Part shown: positions 17,077 through 25,358 of the stretch, piece after piece | Numbering within the stretch: the first letter of the stretch is position 1 | Layout of the letters: the number at the start of each line of letters is the position of its first letter | Assembly: GCF_003287895.1 (NCBI RefSeq) | Contig: NZ_CP030280.1 | Coordinates: forward strand, 2,115,501 to 2,179,500 | From: Blautia argi | GTDB lineage: Bacteria > Bacillota > Clostridia > Lachnospirales > Lachnospiraceae | Length of the DNA: 64,000 nt | Direction: 5' to 3' | Program-made: the position numbers and the translations under genes | The notes under the pieces: generated by a model | Database searches by the model: none | Seen by the model: the letters and a program-made list of their open reading frames with translations, nothing else | Told to the model about the DNA's origin: nothing

Positions 17077-19831
17077 ATCTGCACACTTCCAGCCAGTCAA
17101 TTTCCATACCTGCTTTTATATGTTGCAAATCCACTTCATATTCCCCCGGCTTCAAATCTATATTATCCAGCCTGATAAGATTCCACTCATTTCCTGTCCC
17201 ATTGGTCTGTATGGTTGCTACAGGCTTTCCGTTCAACAGCAGATTACAGGAGGACTGTGCCTGTTCTAAAAGGGCAGAACGCAGCTTCACCATAATTTTA
17301 TACCGTCCCGCATGTTCCAGAGAAAGCTTCATGGTTTCCGGCTCTTTTGGCAGCAATTTTACCGGCATAAAGACAAAGCTTTTGGTATCCTTTTCCAGTT
17401 CTTCCTTTGTCTTTAAAGGTCTTTCTGCCACCGGACTTTCCAGAAGAAAACCACAGATGTTCAAGGCGCATCTTTGCAGTTCTCCAACTGTCAGTTTTCC
17501 CTTTTCCAGGGCTTCCAGGGTATTATCCTCATATGCATTCTCCTCAGAACCACCGTTTGCCACAACCATGTACAAGTCATTCTGCGCCCGCACCATGGCC
17601 GCCGTATTTCTCATATCCTCTTTTCCCCCTTCTTCCGGGTCATTCATTTTTGCCCACCAGTCTGTCATAACAATGCCTTTATAGCCCCATTCCTTTCGCA
17701 GCACGGTTGTGCATAAGTCATAATTAGAGGCAGTCCAGTGTCCGTTTAAAGGATTATAAGAAGTCATCAGAGAACGGGCCTTTCCTTCTCGCACTGCCAT
17801 TTCAAATCCTTTTAAATAAATTTCCCGGACTGCTCTTTGTGATACAACGGAATCTGCAGCCGTTCTGCCTTTTTCCTGGTTGTTGCAGGCAAAGTGTTTG
17901 ATAGTTGCCGCAGCGCCTGTCTTTCCAATCCCTCTTACTGCCGCTATGGCACAGATGCCTGTCAGATAGGGGTCTTCGGAGAAATATTCAAAGTTTCTGC
18001 CATTTAACGGACTTCTGTGAATATTCATTCCGGGCCCCAGAAGTGTATCAATCTGATTCCTTAAAAGTTCTTTTCCTTCCCATTCATACAAATCTTCCAG
18101 CATTTCCCTGTTCCAGCTTGCCGCCAGCATGGTACCAATAGGCATCTGTGTTGCCTGCAGCCCGCTGTCCATGCGAATTCCGGAAGGACCGTCTGCTGTA
18201 CAGGCTGCCGGAATACCGTATCGATAAAGGCTGGGGGCGGTTCCTCCAAAGGCAGAGGCGGTTCCCGGTGTTACCATAGGATTGCACATACCCTCTCCTC
18301 TGACAATTCTTGCCAGTTCCTCTTTGCCAAACTGAGCTACAAACTCTTCCAAAGTTGCCTTCTTATCCTTTACCATGGCAAAAGTGATGCCCTTATCTCC
18401 GGTAATTTTCATCTCTTTTGGAAGATTCTCACGAATTCTCTCTTTTAAAGAAATGCTCTGCATTGGCACTTTCTCTCTGCTTGCTTCATATATGCCATTT
18501 TCCAGTAATTTACCGGGGCGGAGTCTTTCAAAATTTTCCGTAGGAGCCAGAACCTCCTGAAGCTGTTGCACTACCGTACATACCGGAATTTCCAATCCCT
18601 CTTTTCCCTCTATATTCACAAGAACAGCGCTTCTTACATCTGTTCCCACATACAGACGGTACAACCCTGCTTCCAAAACATAGGCATTTTTACAACCGGT
18701 TACACCACTGTCATCATAGGACGCCATTTGCTCTGCCCCTATGGTAAAGGTCAGATTCTGGCTTTCCCCTGGCGCTAAAAGCTTTGTTTTTCCAAAAGCT
18801 GCAAGCTGCCGCACCGGCTGTCCCAGCCTGCCCTGAGGCGCTTCATAATAAATCTGTACCACTTCTTTTCCGCTGTAGGTTTCTCCTGTATTGGTAACAC
18901 GGACTTTTATGGTAATCTCCCCATTTTTGCCCTCTCCGCTTATTCCTGTATCTGTAATCTCTGTCTGAAATTCTGTGTATGAAAGTCCAAAGCCAAAAGG
19001 AAACTGCACCTTTTCCGGGGCAAAAGTTTCGAAATAGCGGTATCCCACATAAACATCTTCTTTATAGCAATTTTTCTTTTCATCGCCGAAATCCCCAGTG
19101 CTTGGATAATCTTCAATATGATAAGCAATGGTATCCGGCAGCTTTCCGCTAGGGGTTACGGCGCCTGTCATAACGTCTGCGCTGGCATTTCCTGCTTCCA
19201 TACCGCCCTGCCAGGTATAAAGCACACCGCAGATATGTTCTCTGTTTTTCATGGTGCAAAGCCAGCTCATATCCATAATATTAGAAACATTCAGCACCAC
19301 AGCCGTTTTTTCAAAGCTGGCTGCCACGATTTCAATAAGCGCCTCTTCTTCCTTTGTCAAAAGATAGCTGCCCTCCACGGCTGCATTATCCTGGTCCTCC
19401 CCAGCCGTTCTTCCAATGACCACCAACGCCTTATTTGAGGTTTTTCTGGCTTTTTTTACCAGCGCCTCACTTACCGGCATCTCCTTCTGATACCAGGGCT
19501 CTCCTGCCCAGACACCGCCACCGTTGTCAAAAGGATTCTCTTTTATCCAGTCTTCATACACGGAAATCAATTCTTCGTTTAAAGAAATCTCCTTATGGCG
19601 GCGGAAGCCCTCTACCAGGTTTGTGGTATAAGGCGTATGTACCGCGCCCCCGGAGCCGGTTCCGCTTTTGTAATAATTTATCTGACATCTTCCGAAAAGG
19701 GCAACGTTGTCCTCTTTTGTCAAAGGAAACATCTGCTGTTCGTTTTTCAAAAGGACCATGCCCTCTGCTGCTGCCTCTCTTACCTTATCTCCAAAGCCCT
19801 CTAAGGGCACTCCTATTTTTGTACCTTCCAT
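17075..19831 (-). CDS. GH3 beta-glucosidase, domain-permuted form
   Basis: Glycoside hydrolase family 3 enzyme of 918 residues that releases terminal beta-linked sugars; no signal peptide, so cytoplasmic. The domain order is permuted. The alpha/beta sandwich domain comes first (about 1-290), then an FnIII-like domain (about 300-400), then the TIM-barrel (about 480-770) and a C-terminal beta-sandwich (about 815-918) resembling a carbohydrate-binding module. The nucleophile Asp is expected in IVMTDWW (about residue 705), and substrate-binding KHFACNN and GRNFEYFSEDP precede it. This order is known in some Butyrivibrio and Ruminococcus enzymes. It is divergent from an AraC regulator that probably controls it. 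Confidence 0.9.
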   Translation of the reverse strand: MEGTKIGVPLEGFGDKVREAAAEGMVLLKNEQQMFPLTKEDNVALFGRCQINYYKSGTGSGGAVHTPYTTNLVEGFRRHKEISLNEELISVYEDWIKENPFDNGGGVWAGEPWYQKEMPVSEALVKKARKTSNKALVVIGRTAGEDQDNAAVEGSYLLTKEEEALIEIVAASFEKTAVVLNVSNIMDMSWLCTMKNREHICGVLYTWQGGMEAGNASADVMTGAVTPSGKLPDTIAYHIEDYPSTGDFGDEKKNCYKEDVYVGYRYFETFAPEKVQFPFGFGLSYTEFQTEITDTGISGEGKNGEITIKVRVTNTGETYSGKEVVQIYYEAPQGRLGQPVRQLAAFGKTKLLAPGESQNLTFTIGAEQMASYDDSGVTGCKNAYVLEAGLYRLYVGTDVRSAVLVNIEGKEGLEIPVCTVVQQLQEVLAPTENFERLRPGKLLENGIYEASREKVPMQSISLKERIRENLPKEMKITGDKGITFAMVKDKKATLEEFVAQFGKEELARIVRGEGMCNPMVTPGTASAFGGTAPSLYRYGIPAACTADGPSGIRMDSGLQATQMPIGTMLAASWNREMLEDLYEWEGKELLRNQIDTLLGPGMNIHRSPLNGRNFEYFSEDPYLTGICAIAAVRGIGKTGAAATIKHFACNNQEKGRTAADSVVSQRAVREIYLKGFEMAVREGKARSLMTSYNPLNGHWTASNYDLCTTVLRKEWGYKGIVMTDWWAKMNDPEEGGKEDMRNTAAMVRAQNDLYMVVANGGSEENAYEDNTLEALEKGKLTVGELQRCALNICGFLLESPVAERPLKTKEELEKDTKSFVFMPVKLLPKEPETMKLSLEHAGRYKIMVKLRSALLEQAQSSCNLLLNGKPVATIQTNGTGNEWNLIRLDNIDLKPGEYEVDLQHIKAGMEIDWLEVCR

Positions 19832-19953
19832 ACTCTCATTTCCTTTCTGCTTTCCATAGGGATTTTCTGCCTTTATTATAGACGTTTCCCAAATTCCATG
19901 CTATAATTTCCATGCTCAAAAATAGTAAAATTTTGTCCTGCGAGGAATTTATC

Positions 19954-20853
19954 ATGGAATATATGAAAGAAAAAAAGCCCTGCATTGACGGCATTCCATT
20001 GCAGTATGTATGCCATTTGCAGGACATGAAGGGAAAGGGCATGGTGTATCCTGCCCACTACCATGAATATATTGAAATTTTATTCGGAAAAGAAGAATCC
20101 TTTGAGATTTATCTGGGGAACTCTTATCACCGCTTCGGTCCAGGAGATATGGTGCTGATTCCCGCCAATGAAGTGCATCTCATTAACAGCCTGTCCCAGC
20201 AGGGCGGCGCTTATTATGTTATACGTTTTCTGCCCCGGCTGATTTACAACGGACTTTCCCAGAGCAGACTGGAACTTCTCTATCTCCTCCCCTTTCTCAC
20301 AGACAGTCAGGGGCAGGAAAAAATTATAAAAAAAGAAGTTTTGCAGAAAACCCAAATTCCCCGGCTGATAAAAGAAGTATTTCGAGAAGACATGGAAAAA
20401 GCCTATGGATATGAACTGGCTGTCCGAAACCACATTGGCAGCATTTTTTTGTGGATTCTGCGTTACTGGCATAAAAATGGGGCAGCCCTTTCTTCAGACT
20501 CCCCCATTCACACGGAACTGGCTCTGCAGCTCGCCCCTGCCCTTTCCTATGTGCAGGAACACTACGACCTGCCCTTAAAAGCCCGGAACGTGGCAAAGCT
20601 TTGCGGCATGAGCTCCAGTTATTTTTCCCGCAGCTTTAACCGGATTCTGGATATGAGTTTCACAGACTATGTCACCCGTATCCGCCTGGCAGAAGCAGAA
20701 AAATTGCTAGTGTCCTCCACGCTTTCTGTAACAGAAATTGCCATGCAGTGCGGCTTTGGCTCCACCAGTTATTTTATCCGTCTGTTTCAAAAGCAGAAAA
20801 AACGAACGCCTCTGCAGTTTCGCCGAGAATTCAGAACCCCAAAGCCCACATAA
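19954..20853 (+). CDS. AraC family transcriptional regulator
   Basis: Activator-type regulator of 299 residues. An N-terminal cupin-like sensing domain lies around residues 25-130 (YPAHYHEYIEILFG; FGPGDMVLIPANEVH). Two helix-turn-helix motifs follow at the C-terminus (ARNVAKLCGMSSSYFSRSFN; VTEIAMQCGFGSTSYFIRLFQ). I chose ATG 19954, with GAGGA upstream, rather than 19912, because a TATAAT at 19902-19907 would put the transcript start almost on the earlier codon. It is divergent from the GH3 gene, and the sugar-sensing cupin suggests it activates that gene when its glycoside is present. Confidence 0.85.
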   Translation: MEYMKEKKPCIDGIPLQYVCHLQDMKGKGMVYPAHYHEYIEILFGKEESFEIYLGNSYHRFGPGDMVLIPANEVHLINSLSQQGGAYYVIRFLPRLIYNGLSQSRLELLYLLPFLTDSQGQEKIIKKEVLQKTQIPRLIKEVFREDMEKAYGYELAVRNHIGSIFLWILRYWHKNGAALSSDSPIHTELALQLAPALSYVQEHYDLPLKARNVAKLCGMSSSYFSRSFNRILDMSFTDYVTRIRLAEAEKLLVSSTLSVTEIAMQCGFGSTSYFIRLFQKQKKRTPLQFRREFRTPKPT

Positions 20854-20865
20854 CCGCTTTTCCTT

Positions 20866-21012
20866 TTAATGTTTAATGTGGCTGCATCCGTGGCAGCTTC
20901 CGCAGCAACCGCTGCACCCTGCCTGTGGATTTTTCCGTTTCTTTATCTGACGATAAATCACATAACCACAATACAGAACAATGCTGCCTGCGATTAAAAC
21001 ATTCAAAAGCAT
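20866..21012 (-). CDS. FeoB-associated Cys-rich membrane protein
   Basis: Small protein of 48 residues found by reading the minus strand after feoB. It has one N-terminal membrane helix (LLNVLIAGSIVLYCGYVIY), a basic stretch (RQIKKRK), then a Cys/Gly/His tail with CSGCCGSCHGC. The ATG has AGGAGG 8 bases upstream and lies 24 bases after the feoB stop. This matches the small Cys-rich proteins that follow feoB in many Firmicutes. The role is not established; it may bind metal or aid ferrous iron passage. Confidence 0.82.
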   Translation of the reverse strand: MLLNVLIAGSIVLYCGYVIYRQIKKRKNPQAGCSGCCGSCHGCSHIKH

Positions 21013-21036
21013 ACGCTCTTCCTCCTTCTGTTCTTT

Positions 21037-23229
21037 TTATCCTGCTGCCTGTACCGATGTCTTTGTATCTGCTCTTTTATGCTTATAGGGGTCTGGACGA
21101 AGCAGGAAAAACAGCATCACTGCCGCTGCCAGAATCCCTGCTGCAGAGCCCACAGTAAAGACTCCACTGGTTATCAAAAGCCCAATCTGATAAATACTCA
21201 GGCACACCAGGTAAGCAAATACATTCTGGAACAAAATAGCAAACCAGAACCATTTTCTGGACTGCATCTGCTGTGCCATAGTTGCAATCGCTGCCAGACA
21301 CGGAGAGTCCAGAAGATTAAACAGCAGGAAGGTAAAAGCTGCCAGAGCGCCCGGAAACCAGGTCTGGATTGCCGCTCCCACGGTTACAGGGTCTTCGGAA
21401 AGACTGCTGCCCACATTTGCCAGAACACCCATGGTAGAAACAATGGCTTCCTTTGCCGTAAAGCCGGAAAGCGCTGCTGCCACTGGCTGCCACTCCCCAA
21501 ATCCAAGAGGTGCAAAAATCGGTGCAAGTATACCGCCCATAGCTGCCAGAAGACTGTTATTACTGTCCTCTACCATGCCGAAGCCGCTTTCCGTAAATCC
21601 AAAGCCACCCAAAAACCACATAACCACACAGGCAAGAAACAAAATGGTACCCGCTTTTACAACGAATCCCTTCAGTCTTTCCCACACATGCAAAAGCACG
21701 GTTTTTAAAGAAGGAATATGGTACTGCGGAAGCTCCATAACAAAGGGCGCCGGTTCACCGGAGAAGGGCTTTGTCTTTTTCAACATAATTGCAGATACCA
21801 ACACGGCTGAGATTCCCAGCAAATACATAAGCGGCGCCATAAGTCCGCCCACCTCGTAGCTGCCTGTGGTATAGCTCACCATAACGCCACCCATGAGTGC
21901 AATTACCGGAAGCTTAGCTCCACAGGGAACAAAGGTTGCTGTCATAATGGTCAAACGCCTGTCATTGTCATTTTCAATGGTTTTTGACGCCATAATACCC
22001 GGAATCCCACAGCCAGAAGAAATCAACAGAGGAATAAAACTTTTTCCGGAAAGTCCAAAATGGCGGAAAATACGATCCATAACAAACGCGATACGAACCA
22101 TGTACCCACAGTCTTCTAAAACGGATAAAAACAAGAATAAAATTGCCATCTGCGGTACAAAGCCCAGTACAGCACCTATCCCACCGATAATCCCGTCAAC
22201 TACTAAACTGATAATCAAATCCCCTGCTCCCGCGGCCGCCAGCAAGCCGGAAGCTGCCTCCTGTATGGCAACTACAAAAGTATCATTGGTCCAATCCGTT
22301 GCCATGGTTCCTGCTGTACTTACAGAAACATAATATACCAGACCCATAACAAGAAGGAAAATGGGAAGACCTAAAATACGGTTTGTCACAATCCGGTCAA
22401 TCTTATCTGACATGGTCAGTTTACCAACCTTCTTTCTCACAGCAGATGCAACCACCTTCTGGATAAAAGAATAACGCTCATCTGTGATAATGCTCTCCAT
22501 ATCATCGTCCTCTTTTTTCTCCAGAAATGCTGCTTCCTGCTCAATCCGCTTGCTTATCTGAAAATCCAGGGAAAGTTCCTCCAACACCTTTCCATCTCTT
22601 TCCAACAGTTTTACAGCATACCAGCGAAGCTTGGTTTCTTCTACGATTCCCTGCAAAAGTCCTTCCGTTTTTGCAATGGCGCTTTCCATGTCCCTGCTAA
22701 AAATCCTTTTGGGCAATACCTGTTCTTCCTGCTTTGCACAGCGGACTGCCTCCTGTATGGCTTCCTGCAGACCTATTCCTTTCAGCGCAGAAGTCTTTAC
22801 CACCGGACAGCCAAGCAGAGTACTCAAGCGCCGTATATCAATCTGAATCTCATTTTTTTCCAGCAGGTCTGCCATATTCAGAGCAACCACCACCGGCACC
22901 CCTGTTTCCATAAGCTGTGTGGTCAGATACAGATTTCGCTCAATATTAGTGGCATCTACCAGATTTAAAATCACGTCAGGCTTTTCTTTTAACAGATAAT
23001 CCCGGCTTACAACCTCCTCCAGTGTATACGGAGAGAGTGAATAGATACCCGGCAGGTCTGTCACAAAGATTTCTTCCCTGTTTCCTTTCTTCCCTTTGAT
23101 TTTCCCCTCTTTCTTTTCCACCGTAACCCCCGGCCAGTTCCCAACATACTGATTCGCGCCGGTTAGTGCATTAAACATGGTCGTTTTTCCGCAGTTTGGG
23201 TTTCCGGCGAGTGCAATCCTTATTGCCAT
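21037..23229 (-). CDS. feoB: ferrous iron transport protein B
   Basis: Membrane Fe2+ importer of 730 residues with an N-terminal G domain: G1 GNPNCGKTT (residues 9-17), G2 region GVTVEKKEG, G3 DLPGIYSL, G4 NMAD. Gate-type membrane repeats follow from about residue 280, including the paired conserved segments SSGCGIPGIMASK and VPCGAKLPVIAL with their Cys residues. Length is typical. It is third in feoA-feoA-feoB-Cys-rich, with AGGAGG before the ATG. A near-match metal box (TTAG-N6-TTAA at 23257-23270) lies in the gap before it. Expression is probably iron-repressed through the boxes upstream of the first feoA. Confidence 0.95.
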   Translation of the reverse strand: MAIRIALAGNPNCGKTTMFNALTGANQYVGNWPGVTVEKKEGKIKGKKGNREEIFVTDLPGIYSLSPYTLEEVVSRDYLLKEKPDVILNLVDATNIERNLYLTTQLMETGVPVVVALNMADLLEKNEIQIDIRRLSTLLGCPVVKTSALKGIGLQEAIQEAVRCAKQEEQVLPKRIFSRDMESAIAKTEGLLQGIVEETKLRWYAVKLLERDGKVLEELSLDFQISKRIEQEAAFLEKKEDDDMESIITDERYSFIQKVVASAVRKKVGKLTMSDKIDRIVTNRILGLPIFLLVMGLVYYVSVSTAGTMATDWTNDTFVVAIQEAASGLLAAAGAGDLIISLVVDGIIGGIGAVLGFVPQMAILFLFLSVLEDCGYMVRIAFVMDRIFRHFGLSGKSFIPLLISSGCGIPGIMASKTIENDNDRRLTIMTATFVPCGAKLPVIALMGGVMVSYTTGSYEVGGLMAPLMYLLGISAVLVSAIMLKKTKPFSGEPAPFVMELPQYHIPSLKTVLLHVWERLKGFVVKAGTILFLACVVMWFLGGFGFTESGFGMVEDSNNSLLAAMGGILAPIFAPLGFGEWQPVAAALSGFTAKEAIVSTMGVLANVGSSLSEDPVTVGAAIQTWFPGALAAFTFLLFNLLDSPCLAAIATMAQQMQSRKWFWFAILFQNVFAYLVCLSIYQIGLLITSGVFTVGSAAGILAAAVMLFFLLRPDPYKHKRADTKTSVQAAG

Positions 23230-23286
23230 TTTTCCTTCCTCCTGGTTTTTATTTAGTTAGTTTTGATTAACCTCATTCTAAAAAAA

Positions 23287-23505
23287 TTACTGTAGCTGTA
23301 TACATTGAGCGTCCTGCTTTCTCAGGGAAAGCTCATATCCGCGAACGGTAATCTCTACCGGGTCACCAAGAGGCGCCACCTTACGAACATAGATTTCACA
23401 GCCCTTTGTAATACCCATATCCATAATCCGGCGTTTATACGCACCCTCCCCTTCAATTTTGGAAACCACTACAGTGGTTCCTACCCTTGCATCTCTTAAC
23501 GTCAT
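23287..23505 (-). CDS. feoA: FeoA family protein (second copy)
   Basis: SH3-like cytoplasmic partner of FeoB, 72 residues. It shows the family pattern TTVVVSKIEGEG..RRIMDMGITKG..I.V....GDPVEITVRGYELSLRK. The start is ATG 23505 behind GGGGAAG; the earlier in-frame start overlaps the preceding feoA and is less likely. Two different FeoA proteins in one operon are common in Clostridia and may act together on FeoB. Confidence 0.9.
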   Translation of the reverse strand: MTLRDARVGTTVVVSKIEGEGAYKRRIMDMGITKGCEIYVRKVAPLGDPVEITVRGYELSLRKQDAQCIQLQ

Positions 23506-23521
23506 CTTTCTTCCCCTTTCT

Positions 23522-23734
23522 CTATACCAGAATGCGCTTTGCCATATCCTCATTAATAGCTACCCTGGAATCTCTGATATTTACAATCATATTTCCATTC
23601 AATTTGGAAATCACACAGACAGGGGCCTGCTCCACAAATCCCAAATTTGCCAGAAATCGCCTGGTATCTGCAGCGCCCCCGACTCGTCTTATAATTCCCT
23701 GCTCTCCGTTTTGTAAGAAAATTAATGGCTGCAT
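23522..23734 (-). CDS. feoA: FeoA family protein (first copy)
   Basis: First gene of the iron-uptake operon, 70 residues, with the FeoA pattern RRVGGAADTRRFLANLGFVEQAPVCVISKLNGNMIVNIRDSRVAI split around a conserved small beta-barrel. A GGAGGG ribosome site precedes the ATG. It lies 16 bases upstream of the second feoA. It is more divergent from classical FeoA than the other copy. Confidence 0.87.
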   Translation of the reverse strand: MQPLIFLQNGEQGIIRRVGGAADTRRFLANLGFVEQAPVCVISKLNGNMIVNIRDSRVAINEDMAKRILV

Positions 23735-23758
23735 AAACTCCCTCCATTCATCAGATTC

Positions 23759-23815
23759 TTAGTTCTCTCTAACTTTTATTAGCATTGACTAACTCTATTA
23801 ATTAGGATACGCTAA
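23759..23815 (-). promoter_or_regulatory. three tandem TTAG-N6-CTAA boxes (DtxR/IdeR/MntR-like operators)
   Basis: Palindromic boxes occur at 23759-23772, 23779-23792 and 23802-23815, all exactly TTAG-N6-CTAA, at start-to-start spacings of 20 and 23 bases. Box 3 overlaps the -10 region. This half-site arrangement is like DtxR-family metal repressor sites rather than a classical 19-bp Fur box. A fourth near match is at 23257-23270. Confidence 0.75.
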
Positions 23816-23832
23816 CTGTCATGAAATGTCAA
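23804..23832 (-). promoter_or_regulatory. feo operon promoter
   Basis: Minus strand TTGACA (23827-23832) and TATCCT (23804-23809), 17-base spacer. The -10 box and part of the spacer lie inside the third TTAG-N6-CTAA palindrome, so repressor binding would block polymerase. Confidence 0.7.
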
Positions 23833-23927
23833 TAGTTATTTTGAGAATTTTGCAAACCATTTTCAGGTACTGCCAATTCCGGTATCTTTTTTAATAATGT
23901 CCGAAATATGTCATCAAAGGGAGAAGG

Positions 23928-24158
23928 TCAGTTAATCAATTCCTGTAATTCCTGAAACAGCTTCAAATCAGACTCCTTAATTTTGATTTTAGAGGACGCT
24001 GTTTCTTCCCCCGGTCTTCGAATGCTCAGTTCAATCTCTGTATCTTTATCCACACCTTTTCCAAATGCATTTACAAAAAAGTCAAAAAAGTGCGGGTGGT
24101 TTGCCATAAATTTTTTTCTCTCGTTTAACATTTTCATTACTGTAACTGGATTTACCAT
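23928..24158 (-). CDS. small conserved-looking hypothetical protein
   Basis: A 76-residue soluble protein of unknown function, rich in Lys, Glu and Phe, with HPHFFDFFVNAFGKG in the middle and an amphipathic C-terminal helix (SDLKLFQELQELI). The start is ambiguous: two ATGs (24164, 24158) follow AAAGGAG, and the second has better spacing. It is 83 bases after glf on the same strand, with a long imperfect hairpin (24183-24220) in the gap, so it may be the last gene of the polysaccharide operon or independent. Not recognised. Confidence 0.65.
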   Translation of the reverse strand: MVNPVTVMKMLNERKKFMANHPHFFDFFVNAFGKGVDKDTEIELSIRRPGEETASSKIKIKESDLKLFQELQELIN

Positions 24159-24241
24159 TTTCATTTCTCCTTTGTATTTAGTCAGAGCCTCACCAATGCC
24201 AACGCACTGATGAAGCTCTGTTGTCATTCCACTTTAAATCT

Positions 24242-25342
24242 TTATACCAGTTCTTTTTTTGCAGTTTCCAATGCAGCCTCGATCACCTTATCCATATCAT
24301 AATATTTATAGTTTCCAAGACGTCCGCCAAAGATAACATTTTTTTCTTGAACCGCCAGTTTCCTGTATTCTTCAAAAAGTTTGTTATTCTGTTCATTGTT
24401 TACCGGATAATAAGGCTCCATGCCTACCTTCCATTCAGAAGAATATTCTCTGGAAATCACTGTTTTTTCCTGTTTGCCAAATTCAAAATGCTTGTGTTCA
24501 ATAATTCGGGTATACGGCACTTCTCTCTCCGTATAATTTACTACCGCATTTCCCTGGTAATTGTCTGTATCCAGCACTTCTGTTTCAAAACGCACGGAAC
24601 GGTATTCCAAAGCCCCCAATCTGTAGCCGAAATACTCATCAATCATACCCGTAAAGACTGTCTTCTCTGCCACATCTGAATTTTCCTTGATAAATTCGAA
24701 ATAATCTGTACTTGTCTTTACGTCCACACCTTCCAGCATCTTTTCTACAATCCTGGTATAACCGCCCATAGGAATACCCTGGAAACGGTCATTAAAATAA
24801 TTATTATCATAGGTAAAACGCACCGGAAGACGTTTGATAATAAAGGCCGGAAGGTCTTTGCAATCCCTGCCCCACTGTTTCTCTGTGTAGCCTTTTACCA
24901 GCTTTTCAAAAACATCTTTTCCAACCAAAGATAATCCCTGTTCTTCCAGGTTCTTTGGCTCTGTAATACCCGTTTCTGCTACCTGCTGGGCAATTTTAGC
25001 TTTTGCCTCCTGTGGAGTACGGATATTCCACATTTTACTGAAAGTATTCATGTTAAAAGGCAGGTTGTAAAGCTCGTCCTTGTATACTGCAACCGGAGAG
25101 TTGATATAATTATTAAACTCTGCAAACTGATTGATATAGTTCCAGACTTCCTTATTAGAGGTGTGGAAAATGTGCGCTCCGTACTTGTGTACATTGATTC
25201 CTTCGATTTCCTCGCAGTAAATATTACCTGCAATATGGTCACGCTTATCAATAACCAGACACGTTTTTCCTTTTTTCTTTGCTTCGTGAGCAAAAACAGC
25301 GCCGAAAAGACCGGCTCCTACTATTAAATAATCGTATTTCAT
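24242..25342 (-). CDS. glf: UDP-galactopyranose mutase
   Basis: Flavoenzyme of 366 residues that interconverts UDP-galactopyranose and UDP-galactofuranose in the cytoplasm. The N-terminal FAD-binding motif is VGAGLFGAVFAHEA (residues 7-20). Family signatures follow: HKYGAHIFHTSNKEVW, the PFNMNTF segment, GYTEKQWG with the catalytic Lys/Trp region, and IPMGGYTRIVEKML; the C-terminal IFGGRLGNYKYYDMD is diagnostic. It is the last glycan gene of the operon. With the GlfT2-like gene at 33314 it shows that the glycan contains galactofuranose. Confidence 0.95.
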   Translation of the reverse strand: MKYDYLIVGAGLFGAVFAHEAKKKGKTCLVIDKRDHIAGNIYCEEIEGINVHKYGAHIFHTSNKEVWNYINQFAEFNNYINSPVAVYKDELYNLPFNMNTFSKMWNIRTPQEAKAKIAQQVAETGITEPKNLEEQGLSLVGKDVFEKLVKGYTEKQWGRDCKDLPAFIIKRLPVRFTYDNNYFNDRFQGIPMGGYTRIVEKMLEGVDVKTSTDYFEFIKENSDVAEKTVFTGMIDEYFGYRLGALEYRSVRFETEVLDTDNYQGNAVVNYTEREVPYTRIIEHKHFEFGKQEKTVISREYSSEWKVGMEPYYPVNNEQNNKLFEEYRKLAVQEKNVIFGGRLGNYKYYDMDKVIEAALETAKKELV

Positions 25343-25358
25343 TGTTTCTTCCTCTCTG

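Noticed and set aside
19912..19953. Longer N-terminus for the AraC regulator
   Set aside because: The ATG at 19912 would sit only about 5 bases past the TATAAT box, and the GAGGA site before 19954 fits a normal start.
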